From: Burkholderia sp. BCC0322
GTDB lineage: Bacteria > Pseudomonadota > Gammaproteobacteria > Burkholderiales > Burkholderiaceae
Reading direction: 5' to 3'
Length of the DNA stretch: 64,000 bases
NCBI RefSeq assembly: GCF_902833045.1
Contig: NZ_CADFDU010000002.1
Location: 1-64,000 of the forward strand
The notes beneath the pieces are model-generated. The model searched no databases. It was not told where the DNA came from and worked only from the letters and a program-made list of their open reading frames with translations. The position numbers and the translations under genes are program-made. Within the stretch, counting starts at the first letter, position 1. Each line of letters opens with the position of its first letter. Below, one piece after another: positions 18,415-27,064 of this stretch.

Positions 18415-19658
18415 GATCCGATCCTTTGCGGGCAGTCGGTGCGGCAGGTCGTGGTGACGAGCGCCAGCAGGTCGTTCGCGAGACGGTCGCGGTCCGTCAG
18501 CGGCGCGAGGCCGAACAGCCGCTCGAGCGTCGCGGCGACCGACGCATGGTCGTACGGCGTATGGTCGACCTGCCCGGCCGCGACCCACGGCGAAATCACG
18601 ATCGCCGGCACCCGCACGCCGTATACGTCGAACCCGAAGCCGCTCGCGTTCAACGTCGCCGCCGCGCCATCGTTCGGCGGCGGCGCGGCGCCCGGCCTGA
18701 CCGAATCGTAGAAGCCGCCATGCTCGTCGTAGCAGATCACGAGCAGGCTGCTGTTCCACACCGGCGAATTGCGGATCGCGTCGTACACGCGCGCGGCGAG
18801 CTGGTCGCCACCGGCCAGGCCATCCATCGGGTGCTGCGAACTGCCGTTCTGGTAGGTACCGTGCACGATGTCGCCGTAGCCGGGCTCGATGAACGTATAG
18901 CGCGCCGTATAGCCGGCCGCGAGATCGGCCTCGAAATGCGCGAGGTCGTCGATGTCGAAGAAGCTGATGCCCTTCAGCGACGCGACCTGCGGCACGTGGC
19001 CGAGCGGGTCGCCCGTCTGGTCCTGGTAGATGCGCCAGTTGTCGTCGCCGAGCGCGGCGAAGATCGAACCCTTCGGATAGGGAAAGCCGCCGAACACGTC
19101 CCACCCGGCCATTTCTTCCTTGGTCGGCGAATGGTCGAGCCCGGCCGACGACGCCCCGTGCAGGAAGAACCGGTTCGGCCAGGTCGGCCCCGGCATCGAC
19201 GCGTGCCACGCGTCGCACAGCACGAATGCGTTCGCCAGCGCGTACAGCAACGGCGCCTGCGTCGCGATATTGACGCCCTGCATGATCTTGCCCGCATCGG
19301 CCGGCTGCGGCGGCGTGCCTTCGGAATGCGACGTCGCGTAGTTCGACACGAACCCGGTATTGCCGACCGGCGGATACGGCTGCCCTTTCACGAACGGCAC
19401 GCCCGCGCCGCAAAGCTGCTCGAGCACGTCGGTGAATTCGTGGCACGGATCGGTCGGCATCCGGTCGGGCGCGCCGCCGCCGAACGGGTAGACCGCGTCG
19501 CCATACGCATTGCTGTTACCCGGTGACGCGGCAACGATGTCGGGATAGCCCGACAGCGCGAACAGGTGATCGAAGGAGCGGTTCTCGAGCATCAGCACGA
19601 ACACGTGCCGGATGCGGTCCTGAACCGACGGGGATGCGGGGGCTGCGTCTGCACTCAT
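18411..19658 (-). CDS. phosphoesterase / phospholipase C-like acid phosphatase (PF04185 family)
   Basis: 415 aa; ATG 19658 follows GGAGG. Family signatures: VFVLMLENRSFDHLFALSGY (residue Asn contacting metal), MPGPTWPNRFFLHG, and DEHGGFYDSV with TPYDHASVAATLERLFGL. These are the metal and phosphate residues of the AcpA/PLC superfamily. No signal peptide is obvious at the chosen start, unlike Tat-exported homologues, so export is uncertain. It is the first gene of a two-gene unit with the 82-aa protein. It is not part of the steroid pathway as far as can be told. Confidence 0.85.
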   Translation of the reverse strand: MSADAAPASPSVQDRIRHVFVLMLENRSFDHLFALSGYPDIVAASPGNSNAYGDAVYPFGGGAPDRMPTDPCHEFTDVLEQLCGAGVPFVKGQPYPPVGNTGFVSNYATSHSEGTPPQPADAGKIMQGVNIATQAPLLYALANAFVLCDAWHASMPGPTWPNRFFLHGASSAGLDHSPTKEEMAGWDVFGGFPYPKGSIFAALGDDNWRIYQDQTGDPLGHVPQVASLKGISFFDIDDLAHFEADLAAGYTARYTFIEPGYGDIVHGTYQNGSSQHPMDGLAGGDQLAARVYDAIRNSPVWNSSLLVICYDEHGGFYDSVRPGAAPPPNDGAAATLNASGFGFDVYGVRVPAIVISPWVAAGQVDHTPYDHASVAATLERLFGLAPLTDRDRLANDLLALVTTTCRTDCPQRIGS

Positions 19659-20078
19659 GGCGCCTCCTGGCGTCGCGCGACGAAAGTCCTGCTGGCACGG
19701 TCGTTGGCCCGCTGAAAGCCGCTGAAGGTATTGAAAGCCAAGGCGCGGGCCACGAATTGCCGACGAGTGTACGACCGCGCCGCCCCACACGTAAAGCCGT
19801 ACGCGAACCGCGCTGCGGCGCGCGCGTTCCGCTGTCGGACGACGCGGTTTTTCCGCGTAACGCACATCGGGTCGACGATCGCGGCGCGGGTGTCGCACGA
19901 CAACCGCCGGGTCCGCCGGATCAATTTCGCAGCGCATCGACGTTTCGGGCGGGATGGTGCGCCGAACGTTGACTTTCGCCGGTCGGCCCGATACGATCGA
20001 CGCACTTTCAAGACGCCCTCCCGGTCCGCCCGGAGGGCGTTTCGTTTTGGTTCACCCACCAAACGGAAATCACTTGAA
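19659..20078. other. 420-base divergent intergenic region with a terminator
   Basis: It separates the leftward phosphoesterase gene from the rightward hydrolase gene. The only structure I recognise is the strong hairpin plus T-tract at 20013-20050. No protein-coding gene is supported here. Confidence 0.6.
20013..20050 (+). terminator. strong terminator-like hairpin just upstream of a start codon
   Basis: The arms ACGCCCTCC (20013-20021) and GGAGGGCGT (20032-20040) form a perfect 9-bp stem with a 10-base loop, followed by TTCGTTTTGG. It resembles a Rho-independent terminator on the plus strand. It lies only 29 bases before the hydrolase ATG at 20079. It may be an attenuator for that gene or the end of a short RNA made from the preceding gap. 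Confidence 0.6.
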
Positions 20079-20885
20079 ATGAACCCTGTCGCCCCCCTCG
20101 CCTCCCGCCCGAACGCCGACCACGACGGCCTCGGCTACCAGCAGCACGGCACCGGCCCCGAACGTGTGTTGGTCATGCACGACTGGCTCGGCGACCGGAC
20201 CAACTACGCGGCGCTATTGCCGTATCTCGACGAAACCGCCTTCACCTACGTCTTCGTCGACCTGCGCGGCTACGGCGCATCCATCCACCTGAACGGCGCC
20301 TGCACCGTCGACGAGATCGCGGCCGATTGTCTCGCGCTCGCGGACCGGCTCGGTTGGCCGCGCTTTCACATCATCGGCCATTCGATGACCGGCATGGCAA
20401 CGCAACGGATCGCCGCCGACGCGCCGTCGCGCATCAAGAGCGCGATCGCCGTGTGCCCGGTGTCGGCGGCCGGCAATCGCCTGAACGACGACGCGCGCGC
20501 CTTCTTCGCGAGCACGACTGTCAACGACGATGCGTTTTGCCGGCTCATGCGTTTCGTGACGGGGGGATTGTCGGCGCGCTGGGCCGACTTGAAGCTGCGG
20601 CAGAACCGCGAGCGCGTGGCGCCGGCTTGCCGGCTCGCGTATCTCGACATGCTGACGGGAACGGATTTCGTCGACGACATCCGCGGGCTGGACACGCGCT
20701 TTCTGGTGATCGTCGGCGACAAGGATCCGGGGCTCGACGAAGCGGCGATGCGCGCGACGTTCCTGGCCTGGCACCCGAACGCGCGGCTCGTGACGATGCC
20801 GAATTGCGGGCATTACCCGATGCAGGAATGCCCGCCCTACTTCGCGACGGTCATCGAGGATTTCCTGCGGGACGCGGCCGCTTGA
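20079..20885 (+). CDS. alpha/beta hydrolase
   Basis: 268 aa with start ATG 20079. Family motifs: oxyanion region VMHDWLGDRTNY, catalytic elbow IIGHSMTGMATQ (Ser nucleophile), acid IVGDKDPGLDEA, and His in NCGHYPMQECP. The G-H-S-M-T-G elbow is unusual but compatible. It resembles non-haem haloperoxidase/esterase-type hydrolases. Substrate unknown and no pathway partner is adjacent. Its leader is preceded by a terminator-like hairpin that may regulate transcription. Confidence 0.8.
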   Translation: MNPVAPLASRPNADHDGLGYQQHGTGPERVLVMHDWLGDRTNYAALLPYLDETAFTYVFVDLRGYGASIHLNGACTVDEIAADCLALADRLGWPRFHIIGHSMTGMATQRIAADAPSRIKSAIAVCPVSAAGNRLNDDARAFFASTTVNDDAFCRLMRFVTGGLSARWADLKLRQNRERVAPACRLAYLDMLTGTDFVDDIRGLDTRFLVIVGDKDPGLDEAAMRATFLAWHPNARLVTMPNCGHYPMQECPPYFATVIEDFLRDAAA

Positions 20886-20925
20886 GCGTTGCGCACGCGC
20901 GGCGGCCGGTAACGGCGGTAGGCTG

Positions 20926-20947
20926 CCCCGGCATGACGATGCCGGGG
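20926..20947. terminator. perfect hairpin between convergent genes
   Basis: CCCCGGCAT (20926-20934) and ATGCCGGGG (20939-20947) form a perfect 9-bp stem closed by a GACG tetraloop. It lies between the hydrolase stop (20885) and the infA stop (21059), which face each other. No T-run follows on either strand, so it may stabilise 3' ends or help Rho-dependent stops rather than terminate alone. Confidence 0.4.
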
Positions 20948-21058
20948 TGGCCGGTGAACGGCACGCGATGTGTCGCCCACCTGGTTCGTCAAGCCTCGTC
21001 GGCCGGACGGGATTCGATCGACGAAGCGGTGCTGCGGGCCCGCGCCGATCGTTGCCGC

Positions 21059-21322
21059 TTAACGGCGCGGCTGGCCGGCGCGCTGCGGACGCGTCGAATT
21101 CGCGTCCTTGTGCCGGAAGTTGATGCGGCCCTTGGTCAGGTCGTACATCGACAGTTCCAGCGTCACGCGATCGCCCGCGAGAATGCGGATGTGGTTCTTG
21201 CGCATGCGGCCCGACGCGTACGCGCCGACCACGACGCCGTTTTCCAGCGTGACACGGTATTTGCTGTCGGGCAGCACTTCGTCGACGATTCCGTCCAGTT
21301 CCAGCAGTTCTTCTTTTGCCAA
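21059..21322 (-). CDS. infA: translation initiation factor IF-1
   Basis: 87 aa with an S1/OB-fold: [28 protein letters not shown]-type segment [40 protein letters not shown]. The start is TTG at 21322, well supported by GGAGG eight bases before it. Burkholderia genomes usually have one infA in the ribosomal-protein operon and a second, longer one elsewhere; this looks like the second. The C-terminal tail ([16 protein letters not shown]) is longer than in the E. coli protein. Binds the A site of the 30S subunit during initiation. Confidence 0.92.
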   Translation of the reverse strand: MAKEELLELDGIVDEVLPDSKYRVTLENGVVVGAYASGRMRKNHIRILAGDRVTLELSMYDLTKGRINFRHKDANSTRPQRAGQPRR

Positions 21323-21793
21323 ACCAATTCCTCCAGACAAGGTGATTGACCGCAGCCGCGGCGATCTGCCCGGCGCCGTACCCGCAATGGGACAGCGGCC
21401 GGCAGGCTGCCGGGGATCGGTTCGTTCAGACGGGCCCAGGGCCTGTCTTGCGATCGGAGCCCGGCGCGTTGCGGCGTTCGGGCGGTCAGTGGCGGCGGCG
21501 CATGGAGCGCCGCGCAAGTCGGGACCGCGCCGGCTACTACGGCATGGCGGCGGTCTGCTCGGGTTGATGCGTTGAAGCGGTGATGCGCTCGCGAAGCGGC
21601 GGGCGCTTCACGAAGGCGTTGCGTCGCACGCGGATCACGCATGCGTTGAGGGAGGCGTCACGACCGATGCATCGTGGATGTCGCGATGCATCGGTCGTGC
21701 GCATCGGAAGCGCGCCGGCTGCCGCCGAAGCGGCGCCCTGCGCGCGAATCCGTCCGGCGGCGGCCACCGCTTGGCGGCCGCTGCCGATGCGGC
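21323..21793. other. 471-base gene-free region between infA and the cold shock gene
   Basis: No supported protein gene. It contains the perfect 16-bp palindrome at 21659-21699. It includes the infA promoter region (transcribed leftwards) and the 3' end of the cold shock transcript. Short frames found here lack ribosome sites and have shadow-like composition. Confidence 0.5.
21659..21699. repeat. perfect 16-bp inverted repeat
   Basis: CACGACCGATGCATCG (21659-21674) and its reverse complement (21684-21699) with a 9-base loop. No T-tract follows on either strand. It lies 95 bases downstream of the cold shock gene stop, so it could stabilise or end that transcript, or be a protein binding site. 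Confidence 0.75.
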
Positions 21794-21997
21794 TTACTGC
21801 GGCGTGATGTTCGACGCTTGCAGACCCTTCGGGCCGCGCTTCACTTCGAAGCTGACCTTCTGGCCTTCGGCCAGGGTCTTGAAGCCCGTGCCGCGAATTT
21901 CAGAGAAATGGGCGAACAGATCGTCGCCGCCGTTGTCCGGGGAAATGAAACCAAAGCCCTTGGTTTCGTTGAACCACTTGACGGTACCGGTATCCAC
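21794..21997 (-). CDS. cold shock protein (CspA family)
   Basis: 67 aa single cold-shock domain with RNA-binding motifs RNP1 (KGFGFI) and a variant RNP2 (DLFAHF rather than VFVHF). The start is GTG at 21997 behind AAGGAAG, which gives the standard length; the frame upstream is untranslated leader. A long 5' leader of this kind is typical of cold-inducible csp mRNAs, consistent with the ~290-base gap upstream. Acts as an RNA chaperone in the cytoplasm. Confidence 0.93.
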   Translation of the reverse strand: MDTGTVKWFNETKGFGFISPDNGGDDLFAHFSEIRGTGFKTLAEGQKVSFEVKRGPKGLQASNITPQ

Positions 21998-22287
21998 AAA
22001 TACTTCCTTAATACAAATGACGAATAATTGAACATGCGCCCGCAACGGGCACAGAAAGAATCTAAAGAGGGAGAGACCAACGACCGCCGCACGGAGTGCG
22101 GCCAATGATGAGCAATCGAACTTCTTGGACACTTCGGTCATGGACACTACGCGGTAGTGGCCGCTTCGTCAAGTCATTTTGATGCGACGCACCAGCGCGC
22201 CCGCCCCGTTCGCCTTGCGCGACGGGCATTGCCGGCCGATGGCACATATTTCGATGTCCCCCTTTTTTTCGGCCGGCGCGCCGGTTT

Positions 22288-23367
22288 TTACCGCGGCTCG
22301 AACACGTGATGCAGCGCCGGCGGCGCGGCGCCTTCGCGAATCCGCATCTCGAACGCCTTGCGCGCGACGCTCGTCGGCCGCACGTCCGCCACGTCCAGGT
22401 AGAACTGCGAATACCAGTCGCGCATCTGGTACAGCGGCCCGTCGCCTTCGCACAGCAGCGGGTTGTCGATCCGCGTCTTGCTGTGCCAGATGTCGACGTC
22501 CTCGTAGAACGCGCGCTGCGCTTCCTTCACGTACGCGTTCGCGATCTCCATGTTCTGCGCGTCGGTCAGCCCGGCCACCTTCTTCACGATCACGCCGTAA
22601 CGCAGCTCGAAGCTGTTCATGTCGATCGGCACATGGCAGTTCAGCAGCACCGAGTGGATCGGCTGCCCGTTGCTCTGCCCCGTCATCTGCGTGATGTGCA
22701 CGGCCGGCCCGAAATACGTCGACAGCGCGGTCAGGGCGTCGCCGCCGAGCTTCTCGCTGCGGCCGACCATCAGTTGCGTCGCCTTGTGATCCTCGAACAG
22801 GTTCGCGAAATAGTCGATCGGCGCGCGGTGCACGGTCGCGAAGTGCGCGACGTCCGAGATGTTGTCGACCAGCTCGCGGCAATTGGCCTGGATCACCATC
22901 TTGTCGACGACCCAGTCCGACCATTCGTCGGAGAAACACACGTCGAGACGCGGAATCGCGACTGCCTCCGGCGGCGCGTTGCCTTCCGGGTCGTTCCACA
23001 CGAACAGCAGGTTGTTTTCCTCGCAGGTCGGCCACGCGCCGATGCGCGCCTTCGGCGGGATCCGCTTGCAGTACGGGATCGATGCGCACTGCCCTTCGCC
23101 GTTCCAGGCCCAGCCGTGGAACGGGCACACGAGCGTGTCGCCGTCGACCGTGCCGAGGCTCAGGTCCGCGCCCATGTGCGGGCAGTACGCGTCGACGATG
23201 TTGACCTTGCCGGTCGAATCGGCGAACGCGGCGAGCTTGCGGCCGAAGATGTTCAGCGTATGCGGCTTGCCGTCCTTGTAGTCGCGGGCGAGCCCGAGGC
23301 AGTGCCAGCCGCGCGCATAGCGCTGCACGAGCGGCTGGGCTTCGATCTTGTAGGGGCGTGCGGACAT
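22288..23367 (-). CDS. kshA: 3-ketosteroid 9-alpha-hydroxylase, oxygenase component
   Basis: 359 aa Rieske non-haem iron oxygenase. The Rieske ligands are CPH (Cys62, His64) and CPFH (Cys81, His84). The mononuclear iron site fits N169-x2-D172-x2-H175-x4-H180 in DNISDVAHFATVH, the KshA-type spacing. With KshB it hydroxylates C9 of 1,4-androstadienedione, giving the unstable product that opens ring B. It is the last steroid gene of the long minus-strand run, 66 bases after the MMPL gene. Close alternatives are other Rieske steroid hydroxylases, but KstD and HsaABCD in the same window make KshA by far the likeliest. Confidence 0.92.
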   Translation of the reverse strand: MSARPYKIEAQPLVQRYARGWHCLGLARDYKDGKPHTLNIFGRKLAAFADSTGKVNIVDAYCPHMGADLSLGTVDGDTLVCPFHGWAWNGEGQCASIPYCKRIPPKARIGAWPTCEENNLLFVWNDPEGNAPPEAVAIPRLDVCFSDEWSDWVVDKMVIQANCRELVDNISDVAHFATVHRAPIDYFANLFEDHKATQLMVGRSEKLGGDALTALSTYFGPAVHITQMTGQSNGQPIHSVLLNCHVPIDMNSFELRYGVIVKKVAGLTDAQNMEIANAYVKEAQRAFYEDVDIWHSKTRIDNPLLCEGDGPLYQMRDWYSQFYLDVADVRPTSVARKAFEMRIREGAAPPALHHVFEPR

Positions 23368-23433
23368 GGTGTGTCGTCTCCTGGTGGACGCGCGCGGCGG
23401 CCCGCCGCGCGCTCGGGGTGATGAGGGGCGCGC

Positions 23434-25899
23434 TCAGCGCACCGGATTGCCGGATTCGAGTGCGTGCGCCGGCTTAGGCGGCGGCGCGGCAGCCGGCGCC
23501 TGCCGGGGCTGCGCCGCCGGCGCGCGGCGCTCGGCACGCTCCACGCCGAGCCACGCGGCCAGCGCGGGCAGCAGGAACACCGCGCCGAACAGGTTCACGA
23601 GGAACATGAACGCGAGCAGCACGCCCATGTCGACCTGGAACTTCAGCGCGGAGAACGCCCAGGTGCCGACGCCGATGAACATCGTGACGGCCGTGAACAA
23701 CGCCGCCGTGCCGCGCTGGCGCATCGCGTCGGCGAATGCGTCGGGCAGCGTCGCGCCGTGGCGGAGGTCGTGCTGCAGGCGTTCGTACAGATAGATCCCG
23801 TAGTCGACGCCGACCCCGACGCCGAGCGTGATCACCGGCAGCGTCGCGACCTTCAGCCCGATGCCGAGCCGCGCCATCACCGCGTTGCACAGGATCGATA
23901 CCAGCGTGAGCGGCACGACGATGCACAACACCGCGCGCCACGAGCGGAACGTGACCGCGCAGAGCAGCGCGATCGCGCCGAAGATCGACAGCAGCATCGC
24001 GATCTCCGCGTCGCCGACGGCCTCGTTGGTCGCGGCCATCACGCCGACATTGCCGCCCGCGAGCCGGAACGCGACGTTCGGTGTCGGGTTCCCGGCCGCG
24101 AAGCGCTTGATCTCGTCGACGATGTGCGCGAGGGTCGTGCCTTCGTGGTTCTTCGTGTAGATCAGCACCTGGATCGCCTTGCAGTTCGCGGTGTTCATCC
24201 CGTTGTCGGGGTCGAACGCGCTGGAACCCTGCGTGAGCCCGTCGCTGGAGCGCGGCAACGCGGCCCAGCGCGGGTTGCCTTCGTTGAACGCGGCGATGAA
24301 CACCTTGCCCTGCGACGACACGCTCGTCACCGACTGCACGCCGGCCACGCCGCGCATGGTCATCTCGAACTTCTCGATCGCGCTCATCACCGGGTAATGC
24401 AGGCACGCGTCGTCGAAACCGGTCGTCTCGACGATCACCGACAGCACGTCCACGCCGATGTTGTACTGGTGCGTGATCGCCGCGTTGTCGATGTTGTAGC
24501 GCGAGTTCGCGCGCAGTTCCGGCGCGCCGGTGCCGATGTCGCCGATCTCCAGCTTGCGCGATTCGAGCGTGCCGTACGCGAGCAGCGCGAGCGCCACCGC
24601 GAACACGCCGAGCGCCGGCGCCGGCCGCGCGAACACCGCGAAGCGCGACCACATCCGGCTGCCGCCGGCCGCCGCCATCCGCTGTGCACGCGCCAGCGTG
24701 CCGCGCTCGAGGCGCGTGTACGACAGCAGGATCGGCAGGAACACCTTGTTCGTGACGATCATCAGCAGCACGCCGAGGCACGCGGTGATGCCCAGCTCGC
24801 GCACGATGTCGATCCTGATCCGCATGATCACCATGAAGCCGAGCGCGTTGGTCAGCAGCGCGACCGTGCCCGGCACGAACAGCTTGCGAAACGCGTCGCG
24901 CGCGGCCTCCGCCGACGATGCGCCGCGCACCAGCGCCTGCTTCCACGCGTTGGTCATCTGCACCGCATGCGACACGCCGATCGAGAAGATCAGGAACGGC
25001 ACGAGGATCGACATCGGGTCGATGCCGAGCCCGAGCAGCGGCAGCGCGCCGAGCAGCCAGACGACCGGCAGCAGCGCGACGGCGAGCGCCAGCACGGTGG
25101 TCTTCAGCGAGCGCGTATAGGCGAACAGCAGCGCGGCCGTGACGAGAAAGGCCAGCGCGAAGAACGCCACGACGCCCGCGATGCCGTTCTCGACGTCGCC
25201 CACCAGCTTCGCGAAGCCGATGATGTTCACGTCGATGCCCTGCTTCGCGTACTTCGCGCGGATCTCCTCGAGCTGGCGCGCGACCGCGCTGTAGTCGAGC
25301 CGCTTGCCGGTGGCCGGGTCGGTCTCGCGCAGCTCCGCGCGGATCAGCGCCGACTTCAGGTCGTTGCCGACGAGGCGGCCGATCTGCCCGGAACGCGCGA
25401 CATTGCGGCGCACTTTCGCGAGATCGTCCGGGTTCGCGCTCGAAAACTGGCCCGGCACGACCACGTCGCCGCGAAAGCCGGCCTCGGTCACCTCGGTGTA
25501 GTGGACGTTCGGCGTGAACAGCGAGAACACGCGCGAGCGGTTCACGCCGGGAATGAAGAACACGTCGTCGGTCGCGTGGCGCAGCGCGTCCATGAACGCC
25601 TGGTTGTAGATGTCGCCGTCGCCCCTCCAGCGCAGGCTCACGAGGATCGTGTTCGCGCCGGGGAACGCGCCCGCATAGCGCTCGAACACCTGCATGTACG
25701 GGTGCTGCATCGGGATCATCTTGTTGAAGCCGGGATCGAGCTTCAGGCGCGTCGCGGACAGCCCGAGCGCGAGCGTTACCGCAACGCACAGCAGCATCAG
25801 CAACCGGCGCCGGCGGATGATCGTGTTGGCGCAGCGCTCGACGAACGCGGCGAGGCGCGACGCGGGAACGGCTTCAGGAGAGCGTGACAGGTCGTTCAT
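23434..25899 (-). CDS. MMPL/RND-family transporter (HpnN-like)
   Basis: 821 aa with about 12 membrane helices and two periplasmic porter-type loops, as in hydrophobe RND proteins. Helix signatures include MSILVPFLIFSIGVSHAVQM and LGVGVGVDYGIYLYERL, the latter conserved in RND helix 10. MMPL proteins move lipids and hopanoids across the inner membrane; a steroid or steroid-acid substrate is inferred from location between kshA and the YCF48-like gene (55 bases apart). No separate membrane-fusion protein or TolC gene is nearby, so it may act alone or with the DUF1302/DUF1329 proteins. Confidence 0.85.
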   Translation of the reverse strand: MNDLSRSPEAVPASRLAAFVERCANTIIRRRRLLMLLCVAVTLALGLSATRLKLDPGFNKMIPMQHPYMQVFERYAGAFPGANTILVSLRWRGDGDIYNQAFMDALRHATDDVFFIPGVNRSRVFSLFTPNVHYTEVTEAGFRGDVVVPGQFSSANPDDLAKVRRNVARSGQIGRLVGNDLKSALIRAELRETDPATGKRLDYSAVARQLEEIRAKYAKQGIDVNIIGFAKLVGDVENGIAGVVAFFALAFLVTAALLFAYTRSLKTTVLALAVALLPVVWLLGALPLLGLGIDPMSILVPFLIFSIGVSHAVQMTNAWKQALVRGASSAEAARDAFRKLFVPGTVALLTNALGFMVIMRIRIDIVRELGITACLGVLLMIVTNKVFLPILLSYTRLERGTLARAQRMAAAGGSRMWSRFAVFARPAPALGVFAVALALLAYGTLESRKLEIGDIGTGAPELRANSRYNIDNAAITHQYNIGVDVLSVIVETTGFDDACLHYPVMSAIEKFEMTMRGVAGVQSVTSVSSQGKVFIAAFNEGNPRWAALPRSSDGLTQGSSAFDPDNGMNTANCKAIQVLIYTKNHEGTTLAHIVDEIKRFAAGNPTPNVAFRLAGGNVGVMAATNEAVGDAEIAMLLSIFGAIALLCAVTFRSWRAVLCIVVPLTLVSILCNAVMARLGIGLKVATLPVITLGVGVGVDYGIYLYERLQHDLRHGATLPDAFADAMRQRGTAALFTAVTMFIGVGTWAFSALKFQVDMGVLLAFMFLVNLFGAVFLLPALAAWLGVERAERRAPAAQPRQAPAAAPPPKPAHALESGNPVR

Positions 25900-25954
25900 G
25901 GAATTCTCTTGTCGATGCGATACGAACGGGAGCAGGCAGCAGGACGGCCGGGCG

Positions 25955-26914
25955 TCAGGACGGCGAGCCGGCGAGCGGCGCGACGCCGGCTTCGCCGCCG
26001 AGCAGCAGCGCGCCGTGGCCCATGTCGAGCACGGCCGCGAGGCTCTGCACGCCGCCGAGCTTGCGCACGTCGAAGGTCAGCCCGCCGTCGCGCGACGCGA
26101 CGATCGCGCCGCCCTGGCCCACCAGCACGAGTTCACCGTCGGCGAGCTGGGTCGCGCCGAAGTACGACACCGGCACGTGGCTGTCGACATGCGTCCAGGT
26201 CGCGCCGCGATCGGTGCTGCGCACCACGTTGCCGCGCATCCCGTACGCGACCCAGTCGCCGTTCGCGAGCATCAGCGCACCGAACAGCGAGCCGGCGTAC
26301 GGTGACGGCAGCTTGTCCCACGTGGCGCCGTTGCCGATCGAGCGCAGCAGCGTGCCGCTCTCGCCCGCGACCAGCAGGTTGCCGTGGCCGTCGCCGACGA
26401 TCGCGTTCAGGTGGCGGTCGCCGGCCGGGGTCTTCACGGTCTGCCAGTTGATGCCGGCATCGTCCGAACGCAGCAGCTGGCCGAAGCTGCCGGCCGCGAA
26501 CAGCGGGCCGTCGGCCGTGCCCCACACGGACAGCAACGGATCGGAATGCTCGTGGTCGATGTGCACTTCGCGCCAGTGCATGCCGGCGTCGTCGCTGCGG
26601 AGGATCCGGCCGTCGTGGCCGACCGCGATGCCGAGCGCCGGCGTGACGAAGCGCACCTGCGTGAGTGTCGATGCCTGGTCGGGCGTGACCGATGCCGGTC
26701 GCCAGCGGGCGCCCGCGTCATCGCTCAGCAGGATCACGCCGCGTTCGCCGACCGCGACGATGCGTGCGCCGGCCCGGGCGAGCCCGTTGATCTGCAGCCG
26801 GTCCGCGTGGATCGCCGTGACCGGGAACGCCGGCAGCGGGCGCGGCGAAAACGCGAACAGCGCGGCGCCGAGCACCAGCGCCGATATCGCGAGTCCGGGC
26901 AAAGTTCGTTTCAT
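25955..26914 (-). CDS. YCF48/BNR-type beta-propeller protein
   Basis: 319 aa from ATG 26914 (GGAGA upstream). An N-terminal signal-like helix (MKRTLPGLAISALVLGAALF) is followed by a propeller of repeats with SDDAGxxWR/N motifs (about residues 60-300), the Asp-box pattern seen in YCF48-like assembly factors. Proteins of this type occur with DUF1302/DUF1329 and MMPL genes in steroid and hydrophobic-compound loci, where they are thought to sit in the periplasm. A direct catalytic role is unlikely. The 150-base gap upstream to the thiolase may hold a separate promoter. Confidence 0.8.
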   Translation of the reverse strand: MKRTLPGLAISALVLGAALFAFSPRPLPAFPVTAIHADRLQINGLARAGARIVAVGERGVILLSDDAGARWRPASVTPDQASTLTQVRFVTPALGIAVGHDGRILRSDDAGMHWREVHIDHEHSDPLLSVWGTADGPLFAAGSFGQLLRSDDAGINWQTVKTPAGDRHLNAIVGDGHGNLLVAGESGTLLRSIGNGATWDKLPSPYAGSLFGALMLANGDWVAYGMRGNVVRSTDRGATWTHVDSHVPVSYFGATQLADGELVLVGQGGAIVASRDGGLTFDVRKLGGVQSLAAVLDMGHGALLLGGEAGVAPLAGSPS

Positions 26915-27064
26915 CGCTTGTCTCCTGTGTCTGCGTTCGACGACGGTTCGCGCCACGGCGCCCACCACCTTCGCCCGCCAGTCTCCGGGCCGTCGGTCGT
27001 TGCCGCGGCCTCGAAGGGTCCTGAATGGAGGGCCGCTTGAGCGGCGCGGCCCGCCCGCGTGCCG

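Noticed and set aside
22268-22287. GC palindrome flanked by T- and A-runs after kshA
   Set aside because: On the kshA transcript the stem is followed by A residues, not U, so it is not a terminator for that gene; a plus-strand role has no upstream gene to serve.
23464-25887. 807-aa plus-strand open frame
   Set aside because: Shadow of the MMPL gene with no recognisable domain.
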